A stretch of 23,019 nucleotides of DNA from the NCBI GenBank assembly GCA_900542375.1, contig UQNI01000029.1, forward strand, positions 1-23,019, written 5' to 3'. Source of the DNA: an uncultured Oscillospiraceae bacterium (GTDB lineage Bacteria; Bacillota; Clostridia; Oscillospirales; Acutalibacteraceae). The notes beneath the pieces were generated by a model, which was given only the letters and a program-made list of their open reading frames with translations, was not told the origin of the DNA and searched no databases. Made by a program: the position numbers and the translations under genes. Shown here in pieces: positions 16,201 to 23,019 of this stretch; within the stretch, counting starts at the first letter, position 1, and each line of letters opens with the position of its first letter.

Positions 16201-16753
16201 CCGGAGTGAAGAAATCCAGAATGCCTCCCCGTACTGCAAACTGACCGGTACCGTCAATTTGTTCCGCACGTACGTAACCACATCGAACCAAGGATTGTAC
16301 CACTTGCTCCAAACTGACGGTTTGACCTTTCTTTAATTCTATCATACGTCCTTCCAACTCGTTGGGAGGAATGGTATATTGCAGCGCAGCGTCCATACAT
16401 GCAACGACAACATCGCAGTCATGTTTTAAAATACGGGACAATACTTGAATACGCTGATGTTCATATTCACGGGAAGCACTTTCTACATTGCGAAATGTAA
16501 AATCTCTTGTGGGATAAATAAAAGAACGCAATCCCATAGAGGTTAAGTCCTGACAAATTCTTTGTGCTTCCGCTTCATCTGCCGCCAAAAGCAACGCTGT
16601 TTTATTGGTATCCTGCACCAAAGCATTGATTATAGTTGCTTTATGAATACCGGACAATCCCGTTGCTACTGCAGGCAATGCATTGCTTTCAACCGCCTGC
16701 CTTAACTGCATATATTCAGGAAGCTTATGCATACCTGCTTTTAAAAAGTTCAT
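13280..16753 (-). CDS. mfd: Transcription-repair coupling factor Mfd
   Basis: 1157 aa, full length. Mfd removes stalled RNA polymerase at DNA lesions and recruits UvrA. Seen in order: UvrB-homology N terminus (~1-340), the RNA polymerase-interacting CarD-like domain beginning GDYIVHASHGIGVFEG (~494), the helicase core with Walker A CGDVGFGKTE (~642-651), DEEQRFG (~744-750), TRCP-like CTTIIETGVDVPN, and the QLHQIRGRVGRSSR motif VI, then the C-terminal D7 domain. AAGGAGGAGGAG precedes the ATG closely. It follows pth after 31 nt and is probably cotranscribed with it. Confidence 0.97.
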   Translation of the reverse strand: MNFLKAGMHKLPEYMQLRQAVESNALPAVATGLSGIHKATIINALVQDTNKTALLLAADEAEAQRICQDLTSMGLRSFIYPTRDFTFRNVESASREYEHQRIQVLSRILKHDCDVVVACMDAALQYTIPPNELEGRMIELKKGQTVSLEQVVQSLVRCGYVRAEQIDGTGQFAVRGGILDFFTPDAPYPVRIEFWGDEIDTIGLFDLESQRRTETVDAIMLAPSVEVLVDNPSELADKIEKHASSLRGKTAPKAKEILQMECDQLRNGRHFHCADKYITMLYDRTATLLDYFSLNDTLVFVSEFHKGKERIRTTQWQWAEDVKEYLEEGVLCRGLDTYSGDWIYIQSQLEKRSTVCLEAFVRGTYEVPVRTLLNITARQLSVWGGSIALLEEDLQAMQSSGLTCIVLGGTEKTASNIATDLKEKGLSVVYMPDMSEIPDKGVIITTGTLSAGMEFPAAGFGIITHGRHTGKAAAKKRKNKHAQELYSLSELTVGDYIVHASHGIGVFEGIHKINMQGVVKDYIKVRYAKKDTLYVPVTQLDLVSKYIGPREDATVKLSKLGGQDWQKTKARVRSAVKDMAKELIRLYAQRMQAKGHAFSPDTEWQRDFEAHFEFEETEDQLRCIKEIKHDMELSSPMDRLLCGDVGFGKTEVALRAAFKCVSDSCQCALLVPTTILAWQHYQNISKRMEGFPVRIELLSRFRTPKQQEDILKRLKRGEIDMVVGTHRLVSKDVQFHNLGLLIVDEEQRFGVAQKERLKDSYKNVDVLTLSATPIPRTLNMALSGIRDMSVIEEAPHDRHPVQTYVLEHDQGIICDAIRRELRRGGQAYYLHNNVESIERVAASLQNQIPEAKVGFAHGKMTESELSEIWRKLLEQEIDVLVCTTIIETGVDVPNVNTLIIENADCMGLSQLHQIRGRVGRSSRRAYAYFTFTRNKILTEVAQKRLSAIREFTEFGSGFKIAMRDLEIRGAGNILGGEQHGHMETVGYDLYLKLLGEAVKMEKGELPSAPVDNECLVDMQVQAHIPERYIENLSQRLDIYRRIAGIKNQDDALDVLDELTDRFGKPPVSVQGLIDIALLRNMASQIGIFEVKQRDDYIMLYREPMNMEFLEPLIKILKGRVKLSAGNKPYVSVKVTGKETPLQTLKQVLEILISDKKK

Positions 16754-16784
16754 GCTCCTCCTCCTTTCCTGTACTTCTGTATTC

Positions 16785-17399
16785 TTAAGAGTTATATTGA
16801 TTCATTGCCTCATTTGCTTTATTCTGTACCATGAGAGCGGCCGCCCGATAGGCATTTTCAATGGCTTGTTCCAATGGTTTTAATTCCTGCGTACTGAATT
16901 TAGACAATACCCAATCGGCCAAATCCCAACCGGGATTCGGTTTTGCTCCGATTCCCATTTTGATTCTGGGGAAAGTATCGGTTCCGCATTGTTCAATGAT
17001 ACTCCTCATACCGTTTTGACCGCCGTGGCTTCCCTTCAAACGGATTCTCAGCTTTCCCGGCTGCAAAGAGATGTCGTCATATACAACTATAACACGATCG
17101 GGTGTCAATTTATAGAAATTCATGGCGTCCCGTACAGAATCTCCACTTAAATTCATGTATGTCATGGGTTTTAACAGCAAAACTCTTTTTCCGTTTAGGA
17201 TAGTATCGCATGTCATACCTTTAAACTTCATACGGTCTATGGAAACATTGCATTGTTTTGCAATATAATCCAGCACCATAAAGCCTACATTATGGCGTGT
17301 TCCCTCATATTGAATTCCGGGATTACCAAGTCCGACGATTACATATTCAATCGGTCCTGCTTTTGGTTTGGATATGGATGCAAAAATATCTTTCAGCAT
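16785..17399 (-). CDS. pth: Peptidyl-tRNA hydrolase
   Basis: 204 aa from ATG 17399. Pth frees peptidyl-tRNA dropped during translation. Active-site residues are Asn26 (GLGNPG), His36 (TRHNVGF) and Asp108 (YDDISLQPGK), with GSHGGQNGMRSI and the PRIKMGIG stretch that binds the tRNA. The ~20-residue N-terminal extension (LKDIFASISKPKAGPIE) before the core is longer than in E. coli Pth. An in-frame GTG at 17417 belongs to the AAAAGGAG region, so ATG 17399 (7 nt spacing) is the likelier start. The cluster order prs-pth-mfd is that of Bacillus (prs-ctc-spoVC-mfd), lacking ctc. Confidence 0.95.
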   Translation of the reverse strand: MLKDIFASISKPKAGPIEYVIVGLGNPGIQYEGTRHNVGFMVLDYIAKQCNVSIDRMKFKGMTCDTILNGKRVLLLKPMTYMNLSGDSVRDAMNFYKLTPDRVIVVYDDISLQPGKLRIRLKGSHGGQNGMRSIIEQCGTDTFPRIKMGIGAKPNPGWDLADWVLSKFSTQELKPLEQAIENAYRAAALMVQNKANEAMNQYNS

Positions 17400-17430
17400 G
17401 ATAACACTCCTTTTCACGCAACAAAGTTTT

Positions 17431-17454
17431 GGCGAGATAGTTGCCTACCTCGCC
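17431..17454 (-). other. Hairpin with GCAA tetraloop between prs and pth
   Basis: On the minus strand, GGCGAGGTAG, loop GCAA, CTATCTCGCC: a 10-bp stem with one G-U pair, closed by a GNRA tetraloop. The sequence after it (AAAACTTTGTTG) is not a clean T-run, so it is a leaky terminator or a message-stabilising hairpin rather than a full stop. Confidence 0.6.
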
Positions 17455-17474
17455 TGACTTTATGCAATATTTAA

Positions 17475-18437
17475 TTAAAATGTATACATTGTAGATACAG
17501 GTTTATCCTCATAAATACGCTCGATGGCTTCTGCAAACAACGGAGCCACCGGAAGCAATGTAATTTTAGGAATTGCCTTTTCCGGAGGAAGCGGAATGGT
17601 ATCCAGCAAAATTAATTCTTTGATACAACTGTTTTGCAGACGCTCAATTGCGGGGCCTGACAAAACACCATGGGTTGCACAAGCGATAACCTCTGTGGCA
17701 CCACCCTTATCAATCAAAGCCTGTGCACTGTTGCACAATGTACCGGCGGTATCCACCATATCATCAATTAAGATTACTTTTTTTCCACGAACATCACCAA
17801 TAATGTTCATAACCTCAGATACATTTGCTTTTTGGCGACGCTTGTCCACAATTGCCAAAGGGCAACCCAATCTTGTTGCGAATGTTCTGGCACGGGTTAC
17901 GGAACCAAGGTCAGGGGATACTGCCACATATTCGTCCACATTGTCACCAATGCGGTCTTTTAAATAATTAGACAAAACAGGAGCACCCAACAAATGGTCA
18001 ACCGGAATGTTAAAAAAGCCCTGAATTTGCGGTACGTGTAAATCCATTGTCAATACACGGTCAGCTCCTGCAGTGGTAATCAAATCTGCAACCAATTTGG
18101 CTGAGATTGGGTCACGCGCTTTTGCTTTACGGTCTTGACGTGCATAACCAAAGTAAGGAATTACCGCTGTAATGCGAGCAGCGGAAGCACGTTTCATTGC
18201 GTCAATCATAATCAGCATTTCCATAATGTTATTATTCACCGGCGCACATGTAGACTGAATAATAAAGCAGTCAGAACCACGCACAGATTCAAACAAAGAA
18301 ACGGTAATCTCACCGTCGCTGAAAGTAGAAACCTCAGACTTGCCCAAAGGCAGACCTAAACACTCGGCAATTTGTTCTGACACTCGAACAGTAGAATTAG
18401 CGGCAAAAATTTTAATATCTTTACCATGAATATTCAT
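17475..18437 (-). CDS. prs: Ribose-phosphate pyrophosphokinase
   Basis: 320 aa, full length. It makes PRPP from ribose 5-phosphate and ATP for nucleotide, His and Trp synthesis. The ATP-binding stretch FGYARQDRK is at ~96-104, the DLH of the metal site at ~132-134 (TMDLHVPQIQGFF), the flexible VSPDLGSVTRAR at ~173-184, and the PRPP-binding VILIDDMVDTAGT at 221-233. GGGGGAT about 9 nt before the ATG is an adequate ribosome site. It follows the glmU-like gene after 72 nt without terminator. Confidence 0.97.
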   Translation of the reverse strand: MNIHGKDIKIFAANSTVRVSEQIAECLGLPLGKSEVSTFSDGEITVSLFESVRGSDCFIIQSTCAPVNNNIMEMLIMIDAMKRASAARITAVIPYFGYARQDRKAKARDPISAKLVADLITTAGADRVLTMDLHVPQIQGFFNIPVDHLLGAPVLSNYLKDRIGDNVDEYVAVSPDLGSVTRARTFATRLGCPLAIVDKRRQKANVSEVMNIIGDVRGKKVILIDDMVDTAGTLCNSAQALIDKGGATEVIACATHGVLSGPAIERLQNSCIKELILLDTIPLPPEKAIPKITLLPVAPLFAEAIERIYEDKPVSTMYTF

Positions 18438-18509
18438 TCGTAAAATCCCCCTATTAACATATAAGGCTCCGTTTTTCGAAGCAAATCATTAATATATCTT
18501 TCTGTTTCA

Positions 18510-19553
18510 TCAGTTACCTTGAATGGTACTAAATGGTGCAGGCGATTGATGATCTTCCAATCTACAAGCAATGCAATGTACGTTATGTAATGTAATCTCA
18601 TTTCCAACGATACTATCACTCACCACGGTATTGGGACCAATGACACAGCTGTCTCCAATGGTTGTATTCCCGATTAATATCGTCGTTGGCAAAATGCGGT
18701 TTCCTTTTCCCAATGTAACATTAGGACCTATCACCACACCATCTGTACAAGGAATTTCCACTCCGTTTTGCATATGCTGCTTTAAAATAAGCTCCCGCGC
18801 AATGACGTTTAAATGATTCAGCTGCATACAATCATTGGCACCCAGAACAGCATTTGCATTATCCGCCGTATAAGCGCCGGCTTTTTTTCCTGCTTTGAGC
18901 AATAATTGAATCGCATCCGGCAGATAATATTCTCCCTGTGCATTGCAGTTATCTATATTGTATAGCACAGACAGCAAATCGTCAATGTGAAACCAGTATG
19001 CACCGGAGTTTACCTCTTTTATTTTTAAGGTTTCCTCATCTGCATCTTTTTGTTCTACAATAGCAGTCAATGCACCTGTTTGATGATTGCGCACTACACG
19101 ACCGTACCCTGTTGCGTCCTCCAGCGTTGCCGCAATCACAGTAACGGCATTCTGTTCTTTTTTGTGCTGTTCATAAGAAGCTCTGATGACCGCTTCATCC
19201 ACAAGCGGTGCATCTCCGTTTAAAATTAAGACATCACCGCCGCTGTGTTCCTTTAAAAATGCATCTGCCATCATAACGGCATGAGCAGTTCCCTTACGTT
19301 CACTTTGATATGCAAAACAAATATGATGATATTGTTCTTCCTGTTCTTTCAACTCATCCAGATAATTCTCTACACATTCATGCATAAATCCGGACACCAC
19401 GCAAAGATTCTCCAAATCAGCCTTTAAAACAGCATCTACCACCCACTTCAGCATTGGCTGAAACAATACCTGTGATAACACTTTTGGCTTATTGGATTTC
19501 ATGCGTTTACCCTCACCGCCGGCAAGGATAATCGCACAGTCTAAATTTGCCAT
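18510..19553 (-). CDS. glmU: GlmU-like UDP-GlcNAc pyrophosphorylase lacking most of the acetyltransferase domain
   Basis: 347 aa, against about 450-460 for bifunctional GlmU. The uridyltransferase half is complete: LAGGEGKRMKSNKPKVL (~10-26), QSERKGTAHAV (~83-93), NGDAPLV with Asp114, GYGRVVR (~149-155) and EVNSGAYWF (~180-188). A left-handed beta helix starts (~271 on, GVVIGPNVTLGKGNRILP) but ends at PAPFSTIQGN, where normal GlmU continues for roughly 100 residues including the acetyltransferase catalytic His. The next gene, prs, starts 72 nt later, so the rest is absent rather than shifted. It should still make UDP-GlcNAc from GlcNAc-1-P; acetylation of GlcN-1-P would need another protein. 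It heads the glmU-prs-pth-mfd cluster. Confidence 0.88.
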   Translation of the reverse strand: MANLDCAIILAGGEGKRMKSNKPKVLSQVLFQPMLKWVVDAVLKADLENLCVVSGFMHECVENYLDELKEQEEQYHHICFAYQSERKGTAHAVMMADAFLKEHSGGDVLILNGDAPLVDEAVIRASYEQHKKEQNAVTVIAATLEDATGYGRVVRNHQTGALTAIVEQKDADEETLKIKEVNSGAYWFHIDDLLSVLYNIDNCNAQGEYYLPDAIQLLLKAGKKAGAYTADNANAVLGANDCMQLNHLNVIARELILKQHMQNGVEIPCTDGVVIGPNVTLGKGNRILPTTILIGNTTIGDSCVIGPNTVVSDSIVGNEITLHNVHCIACRLEDHQSPAPFSTIQGN

Positions 19554-19639
19554 AGTTCATCCTCCAAACAAAGAATGATTCTTCGTTCTGTATATTTATC
19601 TTTTTTTAAAGATAGAAAGCTGTACCTTTTAACTTAACT

Positions 19640-19668
19640 ATTATCTCAATAACCGCACAATTTTTCAA
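19640..19668 (-). promoter_or_regulatory. Promoter of the glmU-prs-pth-mfd cluster
   Basis: On the minus strand, -35 TTGAAA (19663-19668), a 17-nt spacer and -10 GATAAT (19640-19645), with an extended TGA before the -10. The leader is about 80 nt. Confidence 0.72.
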
Positions 19669-19727
19669 GCCCAAACCAACACTTTTCTCGTAAATTTTTG
19701 AAATATTAAAAAAACGATAAAAATCTA

Positions 19728-19756
19728 TGGAAAATTTTTCTGAAATTTGATATAAT
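19728..19756 (+). promoter_or_regulatory. ppdK promoter
   Basis: -35 TGGAAA (19728-19733), a 17-nt spacer and -10 TATAAT (19751-19756) with extended -10 TGA. The leader would be about 93 nt. Confidence 0.7.
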
Positions 19757-19855
19757 AGTTAATATAGATGTGTAAAAATAATAAAATTTTGTAGAATTCG
19801 CACAAACCCCAATGATTCAACAAAATAACAAAAAATGTATGGGAGGACTTAAAAT

Positions 19856-22483
19856 ATGGCACATAAATATGTTTATCTGTTTTCTGAAGGAAATGGCACC
19901 ATGAGGGAGTTATTGGGAGGAAAAGGTGCAAATCTTGCAGAAATGACCGTACTTGGAATGCCGGTTCCTCAAGGTTTTACCATTTCAACCGAAGCATGTA
20001 CGCAATATTATGAAGACGGTCGTCAAATTAACGATGAAATTCAAGCTCAAATCTATGAGTACTTATCTAAAATGGAAACCATTTGCGAAAAAAAATTCGG
20101 TGACCCATCCAATCCTTTATTGGTATCTGTTCGCTCGGGAGCAAGAGCTTCTATGCCGGGAATGATGGACACTATCCTAAATTTAGGTTTAAACGATACT
20201 GTAGTGGAAGGATTAGCCGCTTTTACGGAAAATCCTCGTTTTGCATATGATTCCTACCGTCGTTTTATTCAAATGTTCTCCGATGTTGTAATGGAATTAC
20301 CCAAAAGTGCTTTTGAAGACATGATTGACGCTAAGAAAAAAGAAAAGGGCGTTATTCATGACACAGAGCTTACCGCAGATGATTTAAAAGATTTGGTCGC
20401 ACAATTTAAAGCCTTTTATCATAAACAAAAAGGCGAACCATTTCCCAACGAACCTCGCACTCAGCTTCTGGAAGCCATCAAAGCTGTATTTCGCTCTTGG
20501 GATAATCCAAGAGCAAACGTGTATCGCCGTATGAATGAAATTCCTTACAGCTGGGGAACCGCTGTAAACGTACAGGCAATGGTATTCGGCAATGCAGGCA
20601 ATACATCCGGTACCGGCGTAGCATTTACCCGCGATCCTGCCACAGGTGAAAAGAAACTGTTTGGCGAATACTTAATGAATGCACAAGGAGAAGACGTTGT
20701 TGCCGGCATTCGTACTCCTGAACCTATCTCCCATCTAAAAGACACCATGCCTGAAATTTACGAACAATTTTCCACAATTGCGCAAACTTTAGAGGACCAT
20801 TATGCCGACATGCAGGATATGGAATTTACCATTGAACACGGCAAATTGTATATGCTGCAAACAAGAAACGGAAAAAGAACGGCAGCAGCAGCTTTAAAAA
20901 TTGCAGTTGATTTGGTCGATGAAGGAAAAATCACAGAAAAAGACGCCGTACTTCGTGTGGAACCAAAACAGTTGGATTCTTTATTACACCCTCAATTTGA
21001 TGCAAAAGCATTAAAAGCAGCAACGCCAATCGGGAAAGGTCTTGCCGCTTCACCGGGTGCTGCATGCGGACGTATTGTCTTTACAGCTGAAGATGCAAAA
21101 GAATGGGCAAATAAAGGTGAAAAAGTAATTTTAGTGCGTTTGGAAACATCACCGGAAGATATTGAAGGTATGTCTGCTGCACAAGGTATTCTAACTGTTC
21201 GCGGAGGTATGACCTCCCACGCCGCAGTTGTCGCCCGCGGCATGGGTACATGTTGTGTATCGGGCTGCGGAGAAATTACAGTAGACTATGAGGCAAAACA
21301 ATTTACATTAGGCGGAAAAGCCTATCACGAAGGAGATTACATTTCTTTAGACGGTTCCACCGGAGCCGTTTACGGTCAGGCTTTGCCTACAGTAGAAGCC
21401 TCCATTTCAGGGGATTTCAGTCGTTTTATGCAATGGGCTGACAGTGCTCGCCGCCTAAAGGTGTATGCAAATGCAGATAATCCTCATGATGCAAAGCAAG
21501 CACGTAGTTTTGGCGCCGAAGGAATTGGATTGTGCCGCACAGAGCATATGTTTTTTGAGGCTGACCGCATCAAAGCCATGCGCGAAATGATTGTTGCTAC
21601 CACTACTCAGGAAAGAAAAGAAGCGCTTGAAAAATTATTGCCTTACCAACAAAAAGATTTTGAAGGAATTTATCAAGCAATGGAAGGCGCCCCCGTGGTC
21701 ATTCGTTTTCTGGACCCACCACTGCATGAATTCTTGCCTACAAAAGAAGAAGATATCCTTCAAATTGCTGAAGAGCTGCATGTAACCATCGCGCACTTGA
21801 AAGATGTGATTGCAAGCCTGCACGAATTCAATCCAATGATGGGACATCGCGGATGCCGTTTGGCTGTTTCTTACCCTGAAATTGCACAAATGCAAACAAA
21901 AGCTGTCATACAAGCGGCTATTGCTGTTATGAAACAAAATCCAAATATTCGTATTACTCCTGAAATCATGATTCCACTGGTAGGCGAAGAAAAAGAACTA
22001 AAATTTGTAAAAGATATTGTTACAACAACCGCTGACCAATTAATTGCCGACAGTGGTATAGAGATGACATATCTTGTTGGTACTATGATAGAAGTGCCTC
22101 GTGCTGCTTTAACCGCCGATAACATTGCAAAAGAAGCAGAGTTTTTCAGTTTTGGTACCAACGACCTAACGCAAATGACATTTGGTTTTAGCCGAGACGA
22201 CGCCGGAAAATTCTTAAATGATTACTATGAGCACAAAATATTTGAATTTGACCCATTTGCAAAGCTGGACCAGACCGGTGTTGGCCAATTAGTGGAGTTG
22301 GCCGCAAAATTAGCACGTGGTACCAGACCGAATATCTCACTGGGAATTTGTGGTGAGCATGGCGGAGATCCTTCTTCTGTTGAATTTTTCCACAAAGTAG
22401 GATTAAACTATGTTTCCTGTTCCCCATTCCGTGTTCCAATTGCACGTTTAGCAGCTGCACAGGCCGCTATTCGTAATCCATAA
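19856..22483 (+). CDS. ppdK: Pyruvate, phosphate dikinase
   Basis: 875 aa, nearly the same as the 874-aa clostridial enzyme. It interconverts pyruvate, ATP and phosphate with PEP, AMP and pyrophosphate; in anaerobes it often serves glycolysis using pyrophosphate. The N-terminal ATP-grasp domain has GGKGANLAEM (~21-30) and SVRSGARASMPGMMDT (~91-106). The swivelling phosphohistidine domain has GGMTSHAAVVARGMG with His455, and Thr453 is the usual target of PPDK regulatory kinase. The C-terminal PEP/pyruvate barrel has GLCRTEHMFF, GTNDLTQMTFG and Cys832 in GICGEHGGDP. GGGAGG lies 9 nt before the ATG; it has its own promoter and terminator. Confidence 0.98.
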   Translation: MAHKYVYLFSEGNGTMRELLGGKGANLAEMTVLGMPVPQGFTISTEACTQYYEDGRQINDEIQAQIYEYLSKMETICEKKFGDPSNPLLVSVRSGARASMPGMMDTILNLGLNDTVVEGLAAFTENPRFAYDSYRRFIQMFSDVVMELPKSAFEDMIDAKKKEKGVIHDTELTADDLKDLVAQFKAFYHKQKGEPFPNEPRTQLLEAIKAVFRSWDNPRANVYRRMNEIPYSWGTAVNVQAMVFGNAGNTSGTGVAFTRDPATGEKKLFGEYLMNAQGEDVVAGIRTPEPISHLKDTMPEIYEQFSTIAQTLEDHYADMQDMEFTIEHGKLYMLQTRNGKRTAAAALKIAVDLVDEGKITEKDAVLRVEPKQLDSLLHPQFDAKALKAATPIGKGLAASPGAACGRIVFTAEDAKEWANKGEKVILVRLETSPEDIEGMSAAQGILTVRGGMTSHAAVVARGMGTCCVSGCGEITVDYEAKQFTLGGKAYHEGDYISLDGSTGAVYGQALPTVEASISGDFSRFMQWADSARRLKVYANADNPHDAKQARSFGAEGIGLCRTEHMFFEADRIKAMREMIVATTTQERKEALEKLLPYQQKDFEGIYQAMEGAPVVIRFLDPPLHEFLPTKEEDILQIAEELHVTIAHLKDVIASLHEFNPMMGHRGCRLAVSYPEIAQMQTKAVIQAAIAVMKQNPNIRITPEIMIPLVGEEKELKFVKDIVTTTADQLIADSGIEMTYLVGTMIEVPRAALTADNIAKEAEFFSFGTNDLTQMTFGFSRDDAGKFLNDYYEHKIFEFDPFAKLDQTGVGQLVELAAKLARGTRPNISLGICGEHGGDPSSVEFFHKVGLNYVSCSPFRVPIARLAAAQAAIRNP

Positions 22484-22537
22484 TGACACATTATTATATT
22501 TGATTTATGTAAAAGTCAGAAAAATGATAACTATATA

Positions 22538-22575
22538 AAAAGAGACCTGTGGTTACATAAACACAGGTCTCTTTT
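22538..22575 (+). terminator. Rho-independent terminator of ppdK
   Basis: Stem AAAAGAGACCTGTG (22538-22551), 10-nt loop, CACAGGTCTCTTTT (22562-22575), 14 perfect pairs ending in T-rich sequence, about 55 nt after the stop. The A-rich left arm would let it work on the minus strand too. Confidence 0.92.
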
Positions 22576-22768
22576 ATTTATGGCATCTTTAACATCTTAA
22601 ACACAGAAAGGTGATGGATAGAACGTATTATATAAGTGACAAAACCAAAACACATATATAAAAATACACATATCACTGTGTTTTGGGATGATAAATATTC
22701 AAAATAGGCGTCACCGGCCAGATAACAGTTGTGTGATTTAGATTATGAGCTGAATATTTTAATATAGA

Positions 22769-22786
22769 AAAATGAATATTCATTTT
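22769..22786. repeat. 18-nt perfect palindrome
   Basis: AAAATGAATATTCATTTT reads the same on both strands. Its shape and length resemble dimeric repressor sites, but AT-rich DNA also produces such matches by chance. Confidence 0.5.
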
Positions 22787-22832
22787 ACGCTGTTGAAAAT
22801 GGTCACAAAATATTGTAATTTATTAGAAATTA

Positions 22833-22950
22833 TGTTAAAGTATACCTTTTCAAATTTGCTATTATTGCAAAAAAAGAATTAAAAAGTGCCGTTTTTACTG
22901 CTTTTTCATCACAAAAACTAATATTAAAAGCTTTTTGTTAAAGTATACCT
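22833..22950. repeat. 15-bp direct repeat pair
   Basis: TGTTAAAGTATACCT occurs at 22833-22847 and again at 22936-22950, 103 nt apart. Each copy carries the palindromic core GTATAC. Confidence 0.7.
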
Positions 22951-23019
22951 ATTAAAATATCTATTATAAATAAAATTTTATAGAAATAGACAATCTATAT
23001 ATTTTTTTGCGTAAAAAAT

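Larger units (their letters stand above)
19554..19855. other. Divergent promoter region between glmU-like gene and ppdK
   Basis: 302 nt with no gene. It contains the minus-strand promoter of the cluster (19640-19668) and the plus-strand ppdK promoter (19728-19756). The glmU leader holds small hairpins (TATCTTT/AAAGATA and AAGAAT/ATTCTT). No known riboswitch was recognised. Confidence 0.7.
22576..23019. other. AT-rich gene-free end of the window with palindromes and a direct repeat
   Basis: 444 nt, very AT-rich. It contains a 10-bp inverted repeat, CCAAAACACA (22645-22654) / TGTGTTTTGG (22677-22686); an 18-nt palindrome (22769-22786); and a 15-bp direct repeat (22833-22847 and 22936-22950). 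No ORF with a sensible start was found, so it is probably the control region of a gene past the right edge. Confidence 0.55.

Noticed and set aside
18434..18619. 61-codon minus-strand frame spanning the 3' end of the glmU-like gene and the gap to prs
   Set aside because: Most of it is a shadow of the glmU-like frame, and the rest resembles neither a beta-helix repeat nor any family I know. It is not the missing GlmU half.
22614..22661. Short ORF (about 15 codons) after AAAGGTG near the right end
   Set aside because: The ribosome site touches the start codon and the peptide is too short to judge.
22690..22740. Riboswitch around GGCGTCACCGGCC
   Set aside because: The GC-rich patch stands out, but I could not build a known riboswitch core from it.
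22833..22950. CRISPR array
   Set aside because: Only two 15-nt copies with a 103-nt interval; repeat and spacer sizes do not fit.

Overview
The window is a 23 kb piece of an AT-rich chromosome that looks like a Firmicute of class Clostridia, perhaps Oscillospirales. This rests on the A/T-rich promoters and strong AGGAGG-type ribosome sites, a pyruvate phosphate dikinase of the clostridial type, and the Firmicute gene order glmU-prs-pth-mfd-foldase. The genus cannot be read from the sequence. Most genes are housekeeping genes; I see no rRNA, tRNA, CRISPR array, transposase or complete prophage.

Layout, left to right. (1) Minus strand, 1-3557: ychF (ribosome-associated ATPase) and tex (nucleic-acid-binding transcription accessory protein), each with a recognisable promoter, closed by a bidirectional terminator at 24-73. 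(2) Plus strand, 3768-4907: a hot-dog thioesterase of the fluoroacetyl-CoA thioesterase (FlK) type followed 14 nt later by a HAD phosphatase, then a terminator. (3) Plus strand, 5149-6716: palindromes and a promoter, a GNAT acetyltransferase and a lipoprotein, ending at a terminator shared with the next, convergent unit. (4) Minus strand, 7360-6744: a small two-gene unit, an unknown protein overlapped by a sigma-region-4-like protein. Its promoter carries a near-consensus Gram-positive LexA (SOS) box. (5) Plus strand, 7585-12030: an acidic protein of unknown function, then mnmA (tRNA 2-thiolation), a CpXC zinc-ribbon protein and asnB (asparagine synthetase), closed by a bidirectional terminator. 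(6) Minus strand, 19668-12034: glmU-like gene, prs, pth, mfd and a SurA/PrsA-like lipoprotein. This is the conserved Firmicute cluster, but here ctc is missing and GlmU stops before the acetyltransferase half. (7) Plus strand, 19728-22575: ppdK with its own promoter and terminator. (8) 22576-23019: AT-rich and gene-free, with a palindrome and a 15-bp direct repeat, probably control sequence for a gene beyond the right edge.

The genes serve translation and tRNA quality (ychF, mnmA, pth), transcription and repair (tex, mfd), precursor supply (prs, glmU-like, asnB) and pyruvate/PEP interconversion (ppdK). The least ordinary items are the SOS-box sigma-like pair, the half-length GlmU, and the palindromes around the GNAT promoter and at the right end. 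I found no clear new multi-gene system.
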